NCBI RefSeq assembly: GCF_049306965.1
Contig: NC_133185.1
Coordinates: forward strand, 17,272,001-17,336,000
From: Danio rerio
Lineage: Eukaryota > Chordata > Actinopteri > Cypriniformes > Danionidae
Length of the DNA: 64,000 bases
Direction of reading: 5' to 3'
Shown: positions 40,861-53,050 of the stretch, piece after piece
How the letters are laid out: each line of letters starts with the position of its first letter
Numbering within the stretch: the first letter of the stretch is position 1
Notes under the pieces: generated by a model
What the model was told of the DNA's origin: nothing
Seen by the model: the letters and a program-made list of their open reading frames with translations, nothing else
The model's database searches: none
Translations under genes and position numbers: made by a program

Positions 40861-41077
40861 ACCAGTACAGATTTACTGTGACATTTTGTTCTTCTCCACA
40901 TTTTTTTACCTTGCTCTTTCTTTCCTTATGGATCTCCTTGTTCTTTTTCCATATCTGACATACCACCTTCTTATTTTTCTACCCTTTAATCATAGTCTAT
41001 TTTACCTTCTCTCCAGTTGTTCTTCTTCTCCAGCCATTAACCAAAATATGTAATCTGACTCTATTGATCATAAAGGT

Positions 41078-43523
41078 GACTTCCTCTGTAAGGACCGGAG
41101 GAAGTGTATTGCTAAGGCTTATGTTTGTGATGGCCACTCTCACTATGGTTCTGATGAGGTTGGATAAGTGTGTCCGGTACAGTCATCTGATGGAGACAGG
41201 GACTGTAGGAATGGATCTGATGAAAAAGATAGTGAACTTCAGTGCAATCCTGGTGAGATTGTTTTCAAAAAATATGAATATGTTCTAAAAACTAAACCGT
41301 ATTACCAGTAACTACTCCAACACACCTGTTCTTGTCATGCTGATTCCTTCACAGGGATGTTTCAGTGTAATCGAGAAAGAAGTGTATAAATTTTTGGCAA
41401 GTGTGTGATTGATCCTCTTACATTGTGGCTGTAGTTTAGGCCTGGTTTAGAGTTTGGTTTGGTTTTCATCAGGCCATCTGTGAGCTACTGCCATGTTTGT
41501 TTGATGATCTCCACATGTTGACTTGGATTGGTTGATGAATCAGAGTACAAGCATAAGGGTAATTCTTCCACTACTGGCACTTGTATGTCCTTCAATCATA
41601 TATGCAAAAATAGATATAATTTTTGTTCAAATTCCTCTCTCTTTGTCAAACTAACAATAAAACCTACTTTAAAAAAATACCAGCTTTCTATTATATATTT
41701 TTCATATTATTCAACCTCCTTTTAGTAGTCAAAATCACTGTTTTCACCTTGTCGCACACCCAGAGTTTTAAACTTCAACAATGAAAATAACATTTTAAAA
41801 TATTATTTATCTGGTATCTATTAATGTATCTTAATGAAGCACTAGTGAAATAAGTTCAATATTTTATAGTTATTAATGTGAGACTATTATCAATTAATTT
41901 TTTTTATAGAAAAAATAGCTGTCGCACAGTATATTTGTAATTTCCACCACAACACTGTAATGTTGCTTTATAAAGTTTGTGTGAAAGATTATTCATGTGG
42001 TTTCTATGAAAATGAATAGTGCCATCTGAGAACATCTTCAAGATGGAGGGAATTTAAATTTTTATCAACAACACTTGAAGAAAAATCAAGGTAAATATTG
42101 CTTGATAAGGAAATGCATTTATTCTATGTAATTTCTAAACATGTTGTACCTTCAAAGGTGTTTTTAAAAAGCAAACAAAATGTAAGTAAATAAGAGTGTT
42201 TTGTATACACGAAAGGCTAGTATCAATTCAAAGAAAATAAATCATCTGAAAATTAATTATCAGAGCATCAAGCATATTTGCATAAGTGAATCCCTCTGTT
42301 GAATGAGAGTCACTGTGAAAATGGTATGCAAACGTTGCCTTGTTTATGGTGTGTACCTTGTGCAGCACTATTTCTGGTTTCCCATTATGGAATGACTACA
42401 GATACTGCCACCTGCAGGTGCAGATACATCTGCTTACTCCGGTGCAGAACATGTGTTCACACATGGTTTTGGGGTCCAGACGGGACCAGACGCAGCCAAT
42501 GCGAGGTGACAACACGGATCGATTTCATTGCCACTAATACTTTGAAGTTAACTTAGTGCATCGCTGGCTTAAGGAGTTCAAAGACCACATGCTTTAATTA
42601 ACTAATATATCATTAGTTTCTTACTAATTGTTTCCTTATTTCATAAATCTGTTAATTCTTTGCCTTTTTAAATATGAAATGCCTTTTGCCTGACTTCCCT
42701 TTAAACTTTACCTTGTTGACAAAACCTTGATGTGGTGGTTGAGTTGTCCTCAGGTTCACCTGGGTTACCCAACAAAGGTGATGAAATGTGAAAGTCCTTC
42801 TGTGTTGTCGTGACGGGTTAATCTGTGTCCCTCCCACTAGTCTCTGTAATGGCAAGAAATACCTGATGGATTTGATGAAACCTTTTGTTTTGACAGATGG
42901 CCAAACAGGTACTCTTGTAGGAAGATCATTTTTAAAAGAATTCACTTTAGGGGTTTAGTGTTTGTAAAGTAATTTCCGAAGTAAATTTAATTAATGGTTC
43001 ACACTGTTCATGCTTTTAGACATTCTTATAACAATTAATCTTGGGTGCATTTAAACTTTTCGTACGATTTTTAACATGCCCTAAATTACTAGTGTGAAAT
43101 TTACCTGAGGAACTTCTCTAAATATGGCTACATTTAGAAGTCATGCAGTGACAATCTTTTTACTTTGGTTTAGGTGACTTCTTTAAGGATATAAGTGTGT
43201 TGAGAGATTTGGTGTGATGGATCTGAGGATGGATGTCTCACTATGGCTACTGAAAACTCAAACTCTGGACCCACCCAAGCGTTGTCTTTAAACCCTTTAA
43301 TGATGGGCATGAGTGTGTCCTGCACATTCATGTGGCTGTCCATACCGCTGTAAAGCATGCACAATTCATGAGTAAAAATCTAACTGATTTTGAGATTTAG
43401 GACTTTAACCAATGTTTGCTCCTGGATCAGTTCTGCTGTGCTCATGGGAGGATGTGTATCTACAAAAAGCAGGTGGGGGATGGCACACCTCAGTGTCAGG
43501 AACGATTTGATGAACTGGACTGG
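41078..43523 (+). pseudogene. Relic of an lrp13-like gene: decayed LDLa exons
   Basis: 41078-41252 reads DFLCKDRRKCIAKAYVCDG, then GSDE, a stop, and NGSDEKD. It matches receptor exon 2 (FLCKDKRKCVHKAVVCDG) and ends at a GT like the parent, but half of the second repeat is gone. About 41355-41400 reads GMFQCNRE before a stop. About 42842-42880 keeps LCNGKK and, after a frame change, PDGFDE, like exon 3. 43425-43523 reads QFCCAHGRMCIYKKQVGDG, then TPQCQERFDE, matching exon 4, but has lost at least two cysteines (V-G-D-G for V-C-D-G, DELDW for DEANC). Order and strand match the intact gene, so this is the left part of a tandem copy that has been lost. Confidence 0.75.
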
Positions 43524-43594
43524 TTTACTTCTTCATTCACGCCACTGGCATGTACAAAGGGAGAATGTTGAAGTGTTTTTGCAGATTTGCAGTT

Positions 43595-43735
43595 TTTATG
43601 AAGTGTGATTATAAAAAGCAAAGTTAATACAAACATTTACCATTAGTAGCTGATTATATTCAGACTGTTGCCATGCAACTTTCTTTAAAGCCCTTATAAA
43701 TGTGATTTTTTGCAAAATAGGCCCCCTTTAAAACA
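43595..43735. mobile_element. Paralogous copy of the TE end at 27070-27265
   Basis: Shares TTTTTATGAAGTGTGAT and the GATTTTTTGCAAAATAGGCC / CCTTTAAAACAAAT region with 27070-27270. It joins the LDLa relic to the EGF-TM upstream block and so marks the left side of unit 2 homology. 43736-43865 also aligns with 27270-27420. Confidence 0.5.
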
Positions 43736-44011
43736 AATCAAACATGCTCCATATTTGTTGTTTAATCGTGTTTTTTTCCCTGTAATTATGACTACATGTG
43801 CTGAACTTAATATGGACCTTTGAATAATGTTGGTAAACACCAGTGGCAAAAATGGTAGCCTTTAGGATATTGAAATAATATCTAGAGCAATCATAAAAAC
43901 CGGTCCAAGTTTTCATAAAATTAAAAGCAAATTGATTCAAATGTGGTCTAATTTAAATTTTTAAAATTTAAGACATTTTGCCATACCAATCTGGACGTGG
44001 TTTCTGTAGAA

Positions 44012-44395
44012 TGACTAATCGTCCACTCACGTGATCACATAAAGGCGCCGCGATGAGGAACAGATAAGGGCGGAGGGACATCGGAGCTCACAGTTTATCG
44101 ACGCCCGCATGACGCGGACACACAAGCAACCGATTTAAATGTCGTCAAATTGTTACTGCTGCTACTGTATATTCACCAGGCCCATATATGTTTTGTAAGC
44201 TAAAGTGGTACAGGACAGGAGTCCGGTTTTTTTAAGTTTACCTGTGCTGCGGTAAATGGGTGGGTCTGTTTTTGTGCTTGGGAACATTGGCGCCTTCAGC
44301 TCTCTTTACTCCTCTGTATAAAGCTGGGGATCTACATCATTGAATTCCAGTTTTGGTTTTGACTGTTTTCCACCTTTGACGTCAAAATTGTAAGT
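44012..44395 (+). promoter_or_regulatory. Promoter-like region and putative 5' untranslated exon of EGF-TM gene 2
   Basis: Uninterrupted version of the block split in unit 1. CACGTG at 44028-44033, CATAAA at 44037-44042, TATAAA at 44317-44322, donor CAAAATT|GTAAGT near 44390. No ATG frame runs through the donor. Promoter and exon status are inferred from conservation between units. Confidence 0.4.
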
Positions 44396-44914
44396 ATTTG
44401 TTCTTTTGCTGTAGTTCCTGTGGCTTAGGAAGTTGTTAATAATGTAAATGTTTTATGTTAAACAACTTTTAAAAGTTGCTTTAAAAGAATTAGATTACCT
44501 CTCTGTAAAAGTTGACCATTTTATTGTATCACGTCTTTCTAAATAATTAATGTTTAATAAGACTTAACATAATGCATAGGCTCTTACCTCAGAGCTGTTT
44601 TTAAATTAGTTCTTGTTAAAAAAAGATTAAGGCTCAAATTGATGAAATAAGGATAACTGAATAAATTTAATGTCAATCTACTACTATTTTTTTCAAGACA
44701 TTAATGTTTTATTAAGCAATGATGCTTTCAATTGATTTAATTTGTCAGCATTTATAATATGCAAACAAATTCAAAGAAATATTCTTTTGAACTCTCTGAA
44801 CCCAATTTTCCATTTTTTTCCTCAACATTTATAATAATGATAGATGCTTCCTGAGCATATTGTAATGACTGTCAAGTGATATATTCAAATTTCTGTTTAA
44901 ACAGGAATACATTG

Positions 44915-44917
<3 letters not shown>

Positions 44918-44990
<73 letters not shown>
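44918..44990. repeat. (TA)n microsatellite
   Basis: About 68 bp of TA in the first intron of EGF-TM gene 2. A 13-G-rich run lies at about 45151-45166. Confidence 0.9.
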
Positions 44991-45421
44991 ATTTGTTGTT
45001 AATTTTTTAAAAGTTTATTTATCCTTTATTTAATTTAATAATATGTTATTGTTCAAGTATTTTGCTTTGTTTGTTAATATCCTGAAAACCATTTACGTGT
45101 AATTGTTTACGTCTGATTTCACCTTTCCTAGAGCACAGCTTTTTTTTTGGTGGGGGGGGGGGGGTGTTGCTAGGTTATCCTACTTATTTGTAATATTTAA
45201 AAACAAATGTTCTTTTTATATAATGGAAAGGGTCCTCTGATGTTCACTAACAATTCTGTCTTTTTTAAACCAGAAAAAAAAAACATTTAAAAATGGATCC
45301 TCTTTGACATCGCTGCAAAAAACATGTTTTTGTAACCTTTTTGAGCTATGAGTTTTTCTTGAATCAAAATTTGTTTATGCAGTTTCTGAGTGCTTCCTTC
45401 CTTTTTCTGCTTCAGTTCAGC

Positions 45422-46388
45422 ATGTCTGTACCTGCCATGAGTCCTCTGGATAAATATGGTGGTGTGTCTCGACAACCGGATGCATGTGCTGATGTCACAT
45501 GTCAGTTTGGCAGCTGTGTGTTGGTGCATGAAGAGCCTGTGTGTGAGTGTAGGCTGGGATATACTGGGAAAACCTGTCAGGAAACAATCAATGATTCTTT
45601 GGCGGTCCCGCTCACCCTTGGTGTCCTGACTGTCATAATTGTCTCCATTGTCCTGTTCTTTGCTGTTGCTATTTTCCGTCAAAAGAAAAAAGCAAAAAAG
45701 AGGTAAGGATTTGTATATTTAATTTTTTTAATTGCTTTTTAAATTTAAAAAAATTTATAAAAAAGCAGTCTATGCATGCAACATACAAACACGCCAGACA
45801 TGCTCTCAGCAAAGATCTTTTTTCATTCTTTGTTAAACATAAAAAGAACTGTGTAATTAAGCAGCTTTTCAGTGTTTGTATTTTGTAGATATCTGAACAG
45901 AAGTAAATAACAGAAAACTGATTCATCAAAGATCTATTTTAAAACGTAGAGTGATGGGATCAGCATTTATGGTCAAATTGAATAAAATCTATTGATAATC
46001 CTTGTTTGCTGCATAATATCAATGCTATATATATGACAAACTGGTAAACTGATAACATCAAAGAAGGAATCAAAACCATTGCATAAAACATACATCTGTA
46101 AGCTTTAAACACATGCATACTGATTAAAAATCTTTATTATTGCCTCATTTACTGCTTGTTAATATCTAAAGCAGATCCATGTGGTGCAACCAAATCATGA
46201 AGAGAAAAAAAGATGTCACAATCGACCTCATGTACTGAATTAAACTTATGCAAAGCGTAGTTCAATTTGTAAAATGTCAAGTTGTGCAAATATCCAAATT
46301 ATTCATTTGTTCCTAACTTATTCATAATATTTTAAATACTTTTTTTACATTGAAATGTGGAAAATATTGCGTTTATATGCATGTGTGC

Positions 46389-46432
<44 letters not shown>

Positions 46433-47137
46433 ATAATGATAATTAGGCCCCCTTTGAATAGTTTTTTTTTTTCTTTACAAAATGATGTTTAACAGAGCAA
46501 GGACATTTTCACAGTATGTCTGATAACATTTTTTTCTGGAGAAAGTCTTATTTGCTTTATTTAGGCTAGAATAAATTCAGTTTTTTAATTTTTTAAAAAC
46601 CATTTTACGGTCAAAATTATTATTAGCCCCTTTAGGCTATTCCCCCCCCCCCCCCCCCCCCCCCCCCCCGATAATCTACAGAACAAACCATCGTTATACA
46701 ATAACTTGCCTAATAACCCAAAACTGCAGTTAACCTAGTTAACCTATTTAAGCCTTTAAATGTCACGTAAAGCTGTATAGAAGTGTCTTAAAAATATCTT
46801 GCAAAATATTTTATCTAGTAAAATACATTTACTATCATGGCAAAGATAAAATAAATCAGTTTTTAGAAATGAGTTATTGCAACTATGATGTTTAGAAATG
46901 TGTTAAACAAATCTTCTCTCCGTTAAACAGAAATTTTGGGAGAGAAATAAACACATATTTCTAACAACATGTTATGAACTGAGCATTTTAAGGAAATGGA
47001 ATGAAATAAAACTTTGTAAATGGACTTGATGTTTGAGTTGATTTGCTATAATGACAAAATCTCAAAACTGATTTGATATTTTTGTCAACAGAAAGATGGC
47101 GTTTGAAGAAGCCTTAAGAAATGGAGAGCATCTTTAA
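45422..47137 (+). CDS. EGF-TM gene 2: tandem paralogue of EGF-TM gene 1
   Basis: Two coding exons, 45422-45702 and 47092-47137, the same phase-2 junction as gene 1, 108 residues. It keeps all six EGF cysteines with C-x4-C-x4-C-x8-C-x1-C-x8-C spacing, one membrane helix (about residues 64-87) and a basic tail RQKKKAKKRKMAFEEALRNGEHL. The stretch from SRQPDAC through VLVHxEPVCEC is nearly identical in the two genes; the helix and tail differ more. The frame extends upstream without a stop to 45380, giving MQFLSASFLFLLQFS before MSVPA, which would be a good signal peptide with cleavage after VPA. The same bases also look like a polypyrimidine tract and acceptor (CTGCTTCAG before TTCAGC). In gene 1 that frame has a stop. 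I list the shorter start. Family not recognised. Confidence 0.65.
46391..46955 (+). mobile_element. (GT)n plus partial TA-target MITE with a C28 tract
   Basis: (GT)n at about 46391-46426 abuts a MITE copy at about 46445-46955, matching 48017-48570. A run of 28 C at 46642-46669 sits where the other copies have a T run before GATAATCTACAG. It lies in the intron of EGF-TM gene 2. Confidence 0.7.
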
Positions 47138-47422
47138 CATATCTTAATGCAACATGCAATAGAAAAGGTATTTCGTTTTGCATTGCTTAAACCATCATCA
47201 CTCAAATCAACTTTGACTACAATAAAATAACTTACTCTCTTACTTTTTGTTTCCCTCCCTAAACAGTACAGTCAACACATCACTTGCACGTCACTTGAAA
47301 GAACATTCCAGCATGACATTAGTTTTCTATTCATTGTGCCTGAATTCAAGCTGTGCTGTTGTTAGAAGAATGGGAGTGTCACTGAAGAATGGGAATGTAC
47401 TCCATGTTTAAACAAACTATAT

Positions 47423-48640
47423 TAAGGGGCACCTGTTTTGCCCTTTTTCAAGATTTAAGATAAGTCTTTTGTGTCTCCAGAATGTGTCTATAAAGCTTCA
47501 GCTCAAAATACTCATCATATTATTTATTATACCTTCTGAACATGGGGATGTTCAGCTCTAAACACACTGTAGCAGTTTTCATTGCCTGTGCCTGTGGTTC
47601 TCCTTGCCCGCCCATACCTCTTGCATGTCAGAGCCATAGAGATCTCTCTGTATTGCACTGACACATGTAGCCTTCATGTAGATAAACGGTACAGTGACAG
47701 ACAAGAATGACTTTATTACAAACATGTCTTAAAAAATTGTTAACCTTGCAAAACTCTTTCTTTGGGTGCAGATGATCACAGAGAGATGAACAGATCTTTT
47801 ATTGCCAGTTGCTTTGTTTTAGTTCTGTCTTGTGACTATAATTATACTTGTTACTATGGAGGCATGTTATTACGCGGCTGTCAGTCAATTCGGTGGCCTG
47901 GGAAAACCACACTCCTACGTCACGTTGTGGTGGGTCTCAGAATTGCAGGGATTTGGATCCTATTTTGACGTCCAAAATTCCAAAAACCTCCAGTATGACC
48001 CTGGACACACAGTACATACAGTTGAAGTCAGAATTATTAGCCCCCTTTTGATTTTATTTTATTTTTTAAAATATTTCCCAAATTATTTTTAACAGAGCAA
48101 GGAAATTTTCACAGTATGTCTGATAATATTTTTTCTTCTGGAAAAAGTTTTATTTGTTTTATTTCAGCTAGAATAAATGCAGTTATTAATTTTTTAAAAA
48201 CATTTTTGGGACAAAATTATTAGCCCCTTTAAGCTAATTTTTTTTTTTTGATAATCTACAGAACAAACCATCATTATACAATAACTAGCCTAATTACCCT
48301 TACCTGCCTAGTTCACCTTATTAACCTAGTTAAGCCTTTAATTGTCACTTTAAGCTGTATAGAAGTGTCTTGAAAATTATCAAGTAAAATGTTATTTACT
48401 GTCATCATGTCAAAGATAAAATAAATCCGTTATTAGAAATAAGTTTTTTAAAACTATTATGCTTAGAAATGTGCTGAAACAATCTTCCCTCCATTAAACA
48501 GAAATTGGTGAAAAAAATAAACAGGGGCGCTAATAACTCAGGGGGGCTTATAATTCTGACTTCAACTGTACACGCATGTCTGTTCAAACAGCTTACAAAA
48601 GTTAATTTTCATCATAGGTGCCCTTTGTGTCAAAAACACA
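47423..48640. mobile_element. TTAA-type transposon relic with the complete MITE inside
   Basis: Left end TTAAGGGGCACCTGTTTTGC, right end CATAGGTGCCCTTTGTG (inverted). It contains GCTTCAGCTCAAAATA like 26810. It interrupts sequence that is continuous in unit 1 (about 38830-38850), so it entered after the duplication. Confidence 0.6.
48017..48570. mobile_element. Complete 554-bp TA-target MITE
   Basis: TIRs TACAGTTGAAGTCAGAATTA and TAATTCTGACTTCAACTGTA, flanked by TA, a Tc1/mariner-like target. This is the reference copy for the partial ones at 33611, 36850 and 46440. No transposase. Confidence 0.8.
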
Positions 48641-48987
48641 TGCAGTTCACAACATTTTTTGGATGGTTTCTCTCCTGTACTTGCCGGGGGCCATACATGT
48701 GCATTCAAATAAAAGAAACTAGTTGCTGAGACATGCCAAGCATTTCAGTGCTATTGTGGGTTTAGATTTAGTTCATGCGAGACAGGAGAGTCTGAATGAC
48801 TGAAAGCAGATGAGATTCGTAGACTGATTGATGAGTCTTTTTCTTTGAAGCGCTCATGATATACAGTCACTATTCTCATGGCTCTCTCTTGCTTTTAGTT
48901 TTACTTTAAAAGTTACACACCTGTTTTCTCTGCATAAAGGATTGATTTAAACATTATTAGTTTTCTGTACAGAATTTTCTAATACAG

Positions 48988-49461
48988 GGTGTCTGCAGTC
49001 TTAATTTCCAAAAACTAAATTTTAGCCCTTAAAAAGTTCTAAATTGACTGAAATGTTGTTTTGAAGGTCTTAAATAATTTATAAACCGGTGTTATTTTAT
49101 TCTTTTGTTTATGCAAAGCTACCCGATCGATTAAACGTGCATCCAATCACTGACATTACATCTCAATAAAACTTAAAACTCTGTTTATAACTAATATTAT
49201 AACAGTCTGTTGTGCATACATTTAGTTTATGAAAGTTTTAATTTACGTTAACTTAAAAAATATTAAAGGTCTTCTTGTTTTGACATGGTTATTACAATAT
49301 GTTGCCAAGAAATTAGAATTAGTTTTTTGATGGGGCAAGTCATTTTCTTTATTGCTGGACCTTAGTGTTTAGCCCTTATGCAAGTCTAAAAATTTCATTC
49401 TTGATGGTCATAAAAAGATCTTAAAGTCCTGAATTTGACTTGGTGAAACCTGCAGAAACCC
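48988..49461. mobile_element. CAGGGTGTCTGCAG-type MITE with TAATA target duplication
   Basis: TIRs CAGGGTGTCTGCAG and CTGCAGAAACCCTG. TAATA stands on both sides. Unit 1 at about 39184-39196 reads TCTAATAAAGATT without the insert, which fixes both ends. Confidence 0.7.
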
Positions 49462-50229
49462 TGTAATAAAAATTTGCTTTGTTTGTATAATTCACTGCTA
49501 AATTTTGTCTTATTTCAGGCAAACTCACTGACTGATTAAGAGTTCTTTGTGTTAAATTTTCACATTAAATTATTATTTATTTCCCAATTTGTGTCTTTAA
49601 TCATGCAAATTATGTTTTTTACTGAGGCTACATTTACAAGACAATCATGTAGTAATAACTACAAGAACAAATTCCCTTGTATTTTTATAAGTTGTATAAA
49701 ATTCACATGCACACATTTACAACAAATTATGAAAGCTGCCAAAAAATGTATTATTGATGATGAGCCATTAGATGGCACTGCCAGCTTGTTAATAAGCAGT
49801 ACATGTTGGAAGTCATGATAAACTTTTTGTTGGCTAATGTCTTCCTCTGTTTTTCCATGTAGATGTAGATTTTTCATTTGTGTTTCAAATTTGCTGTATG
49901 TGTATGTGTCCCTGATATTGGTTGTAATTGTGAAATTAAGGCAGTTTTTGCTAAAGAAGTGTAAAGAAACTATTGATTAGCAACAACACTACCCAGGCCC
50001 GTGCACAGAGCCTCACAGGGGCAGATGCTCAATGCTATCGCAAAGTATGTACAAGTACAAACCATTACGACATATACAACAATCCAATACTTATAGTGTT
50101 AGTGTTGATATAAAAGTATATTACTAGGAACATAACACAAAAAAACAAAACAAAAAAACATAAATAAATACAATTAAATAAAAAAGTAGGGCGTGAGAGT
50201 CTTAATCAAGTAATAGAAACGAGTTCAAG

Positions 50230-50640
50230 GCATGTAAAAATTTTCGGGCATTTTTGTTCCTTATGAAGTGTAGAGATCTTACGAGCATTTTCAGATCATT
50301 CCTCCATCCATTGAAATGGGGTTTCACCTTTACAAATTTTGTGTTTAGCTAGAATTATTAGATTATTTACCAAAAAGCCTAGATCTTTATCCTTCAAAAA
50401 TATACCAACTTTGATTGAGACCACAGTTAAAGATTGTATTTGTATCTGTTTGGAATGCAGCCAGTTTTGAAATTCCATCCAAAAATGTTTTATAACTTCA
50501 CAGTGAAAAAACATATGTTCTACACTTTCAATATCTTTCTCACAAAAACTGCATGAATTGTTTCCCCAGTAAAATGTTTCAAATAAAAAAACTATTAGAT
50601 GGGTAAATGTCAATTAAAATTTGAAATACTACTTCTTTAG
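50230..50640 (-). mobile_element. LINE (L1-like) 3' ORF2 fragment
   Basis: Minus-strand frame 50613-50296 contains CSFCEKDIESVEHMFFHC and HFWMEFQNWL, the Cys/His segment after the reverse transcriptase in fish L1-type LINEs. The RT core and 5' region are absent, as expected of a 5'-truncated copy. The insertion interrupts unit 2 sequence matching 40250-40320. Confidence 0.75.
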
Positions 50641-50849
50641 CCTTATGAAGAACCGGATACGATAAGTAATGCTATCGTGAAGTGGTGGTGGTGGTGGGGG
50701 TTCTGACACTACCACATACTCCACCATTGTTGTGTATGTTTGTTTAAGCTTGCCTTTAAACTAAACAAGTACTGTGCTGCGCAAGTCTATCCAACCTGGA
50801 CTATAATGCCCATATTGCATGTGTTGACATTGAAATTATAGCAGTGGCA

Positions 50850-51452
50850 TTTTTTGCACTTTGAGACTTTTAGTCAAACAATGCTACAAAATGTCATTGC
50901 TGTAAACAAATAAGCAAAACGCATTAAAAAATGTCCCATTTGTGGCTGTAAATCACTTATGTCAAAAGAGACGTGCAAAATAAGCAGAATTGTTCAATGC
51001 CGTGCAACATACTTTGTTCTGTTGTATTTTTTTCCATCATATACATTTAGTGTCACTTGTGGCACAATTAACTAGATACCTTGCCATACTGCATTAATGT
51101 TGCCAGTTTGTGGTGCTCCTATAGGGTTAGTAAAATCCCACCGCTGTTGACCAGGATCAACTAATTAAGCTGTTACAAAGAAACACTCAGTCATCATATC
51201 ATAACAGAACTGATGTTTGCTTACTACAGTATCTACCTTACCCAGACCCTAATATGTGGCCTTAGGAGATTAAAAAAATACAATTACTTCACCTGTGACT
51301 TGTCGCAATGTTTTAGCACATCATTAATGTTTATAGTTGCATATGCAAATATATATTCATCAAGTATATGTTTAAATTTAGCCTCATTATAATAGAGATT
51401 GCACACCACAAAAATGTCCATAGTTTCATTTTGTACAGGTTTTTTCTTTTAC
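50850..51452. other. Intergenic, nothing recognised
   Basis: AT-rich sequence between the right end of the duplication and a DANA SINE. No open frame or TIR recognised. Confidence 0.4.
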
Positions 51453-51463
51453 TAAAGATTTGG

Positions 51464-51820
51464 GTGGCGATGCAGTGGTGCAAGATGTTATACTGTCATC
51501 CCACAGAAAGAAGGTCGCTGGTTCGAGCCTCGGCTGGGTCAGTTGGCATTTCTGTGGGGAGTTTGCATGTTCTCCCTGCATTCCCGTGGGGTGCTCCGGT
51601 TTCCCCTACAGTTCAAAAACAGGCGCTACAGGTGAATTAGATAGGGTAGATTGTATATAGTGTATAAGTGTGAGTTAGTGTGTATGGATGTTTCCCAGAG
51701 ATGGGTCGCAGCTGGAAGGGCGTCTGCTTCGTAAAACATGTGCTGGATAAGTTGGCAGTTCATTCCGCTGTGACAACCCCAGATTAATTAAGGGACTAAG
51801 CCGAAAAGAGAATGAATGAA
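51464..51820 (+). mobile_element. Near full-length DANA SINE with 11-bp target duplication
   Basis: tRNA-like head with B box GGTTCGAGCC at about 51523, then the typical body (TCTGTGGGGAGTTTGCATGT, GGGTGCTCCGG, CAGAGATGGGTCGCAGCTGG) and an AATGAATGAA tail. TAAAGATTTGG flanks it at 51453-51463 and 51821-51831. DANA is a Danio-lineage SINE. Confidence 0.9.
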
Positions 51821-51831
51821 TAAAGATTTGG

Positions 51832-52150
51832 ATCAATCAATTTGAAAATCTGAATTGGTTTCATATCAGAATTTAAAAGACCTTTAGGATTTATATGATA
51901 TAAGCACAAACAAGAGCAGATCTGCTTAATTTGGCTTGCATGGTTTGGGACTTGTAGAGCTGCACATTGGTGGGTTTGCTACAGTGTTTGGACTCTCAGC
52001 AGTAAATATTAAACTACACTGAACTGAACTTAAACTGAACTGACACTGTTTCAATTCACTATAATCATCAATGTGAAGCTGCTTTGACACAATCTACATT
52101 GTAAAAGCGCTATTGAAATAAAGATGAATTTAACTGAATTGAATAATTGG
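51832..52150 (+). repeat. Probable LINE 3' tail repeat
   Basis: Contains GAAGCTGCTTTGACACAATC, AAAAGCGCTATTGAAATAAA and a GAATTTAACTGAATTGAAT tail, a pattern that ends many fish CR1/L2-like copies. No coding part. 52151-52790 after it: nothing recognised. Confidence 0.45.
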
Positions 52151-52799
52151 TGGTGCAGATGTTTCAGTCCTGCTCCTAAACAAAACTGTTAATTTCTTTT
52201 TTTTAGAAAAAATTACATTCTTCAAATTTAAATCTCCAATGTGGTCTAGAAGCTCAGATGGATTGCTCAGAGAAGCTGTAAACTACCTTTTAATAAAAAA
52301 AATGACAAGCCCCTGTTTTTGTAGCATAAAATAACTGCCTAAATTCATACTGACCCCAAAAACAAACAATATATATAGTTTCTATTGCATAAATTGCAAA
52401 GATATATCAGCGTTATATCACCTACCTCAAAAAAAACAAAACTATAGCCATAGTAATTTTTTTGGAAATGTATTTTACTTTATATTGTAGATGTGTTTGT
52501 TTCATTACGTGAGTTTTCTGAGATAAATAACAAAACAGGAGGGTGGCGGGAGATGGGTCTGAAATTCAGAGACTCCCGGGAAAAACAAGGGTTGGCAGGT
52601 ATAGACTGATTTTACACTGCTGCCATTTTACAGCAAAATCGAGGCTGCGATGAGAAGAAACCCGGAAGTATTGCCTGAGTCACAGATGAATGTTGTGAAC
52701 CTGGCTGTTTATCTTATCAGCTAAGAGAAAGTGACACAAATTTGTCATTACACATTTCAACGTTCATTTCCCTTTAACATTTAAGCACTGTTGATGGCC

Positions 52800-53050
52800 T
52801 TCTTAAACAGCACTGATTTGCCATTGTGTTCTCGTGCTCAAAAGAAATGACTGTGATTGGCCGAGAAGATCATCAGTTCACCCACCACTGTTTACAGAGT
52901 GCAAACACAAGCGAGCGATCCTCTGATAAATTAACTGATCATCACAGCTTTAAAATGCTCCGATGCATTTTAAAGGGCCAATCACAGTCATTTCTGTTGA
53001 GCACTGGTGAACACTATGGCAAATCAGTGCTGTTTCTGAATGTGCTCGGC
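52800..53050. mobile_element. Palindromic TIR element
   Basis: AACAGCACTGATTTGCCA...AAATGACTGTGATTGGCC on the left mirrors GGCCAATCACAGTCATTTCT...GGCAAATCAGTGCTGTTTC on the right, about 55-bp imperfect arms around a 120-bp centre. Non-coding. Confidence 0.6.

Noticed and set aside
42299-42556. Cys-rich 85-codon frame, possibly a further LDLa exon
   Set aside because: No CDGxxDC or SDE pattern in any frame; lies between LDLa relics but is not one itself.
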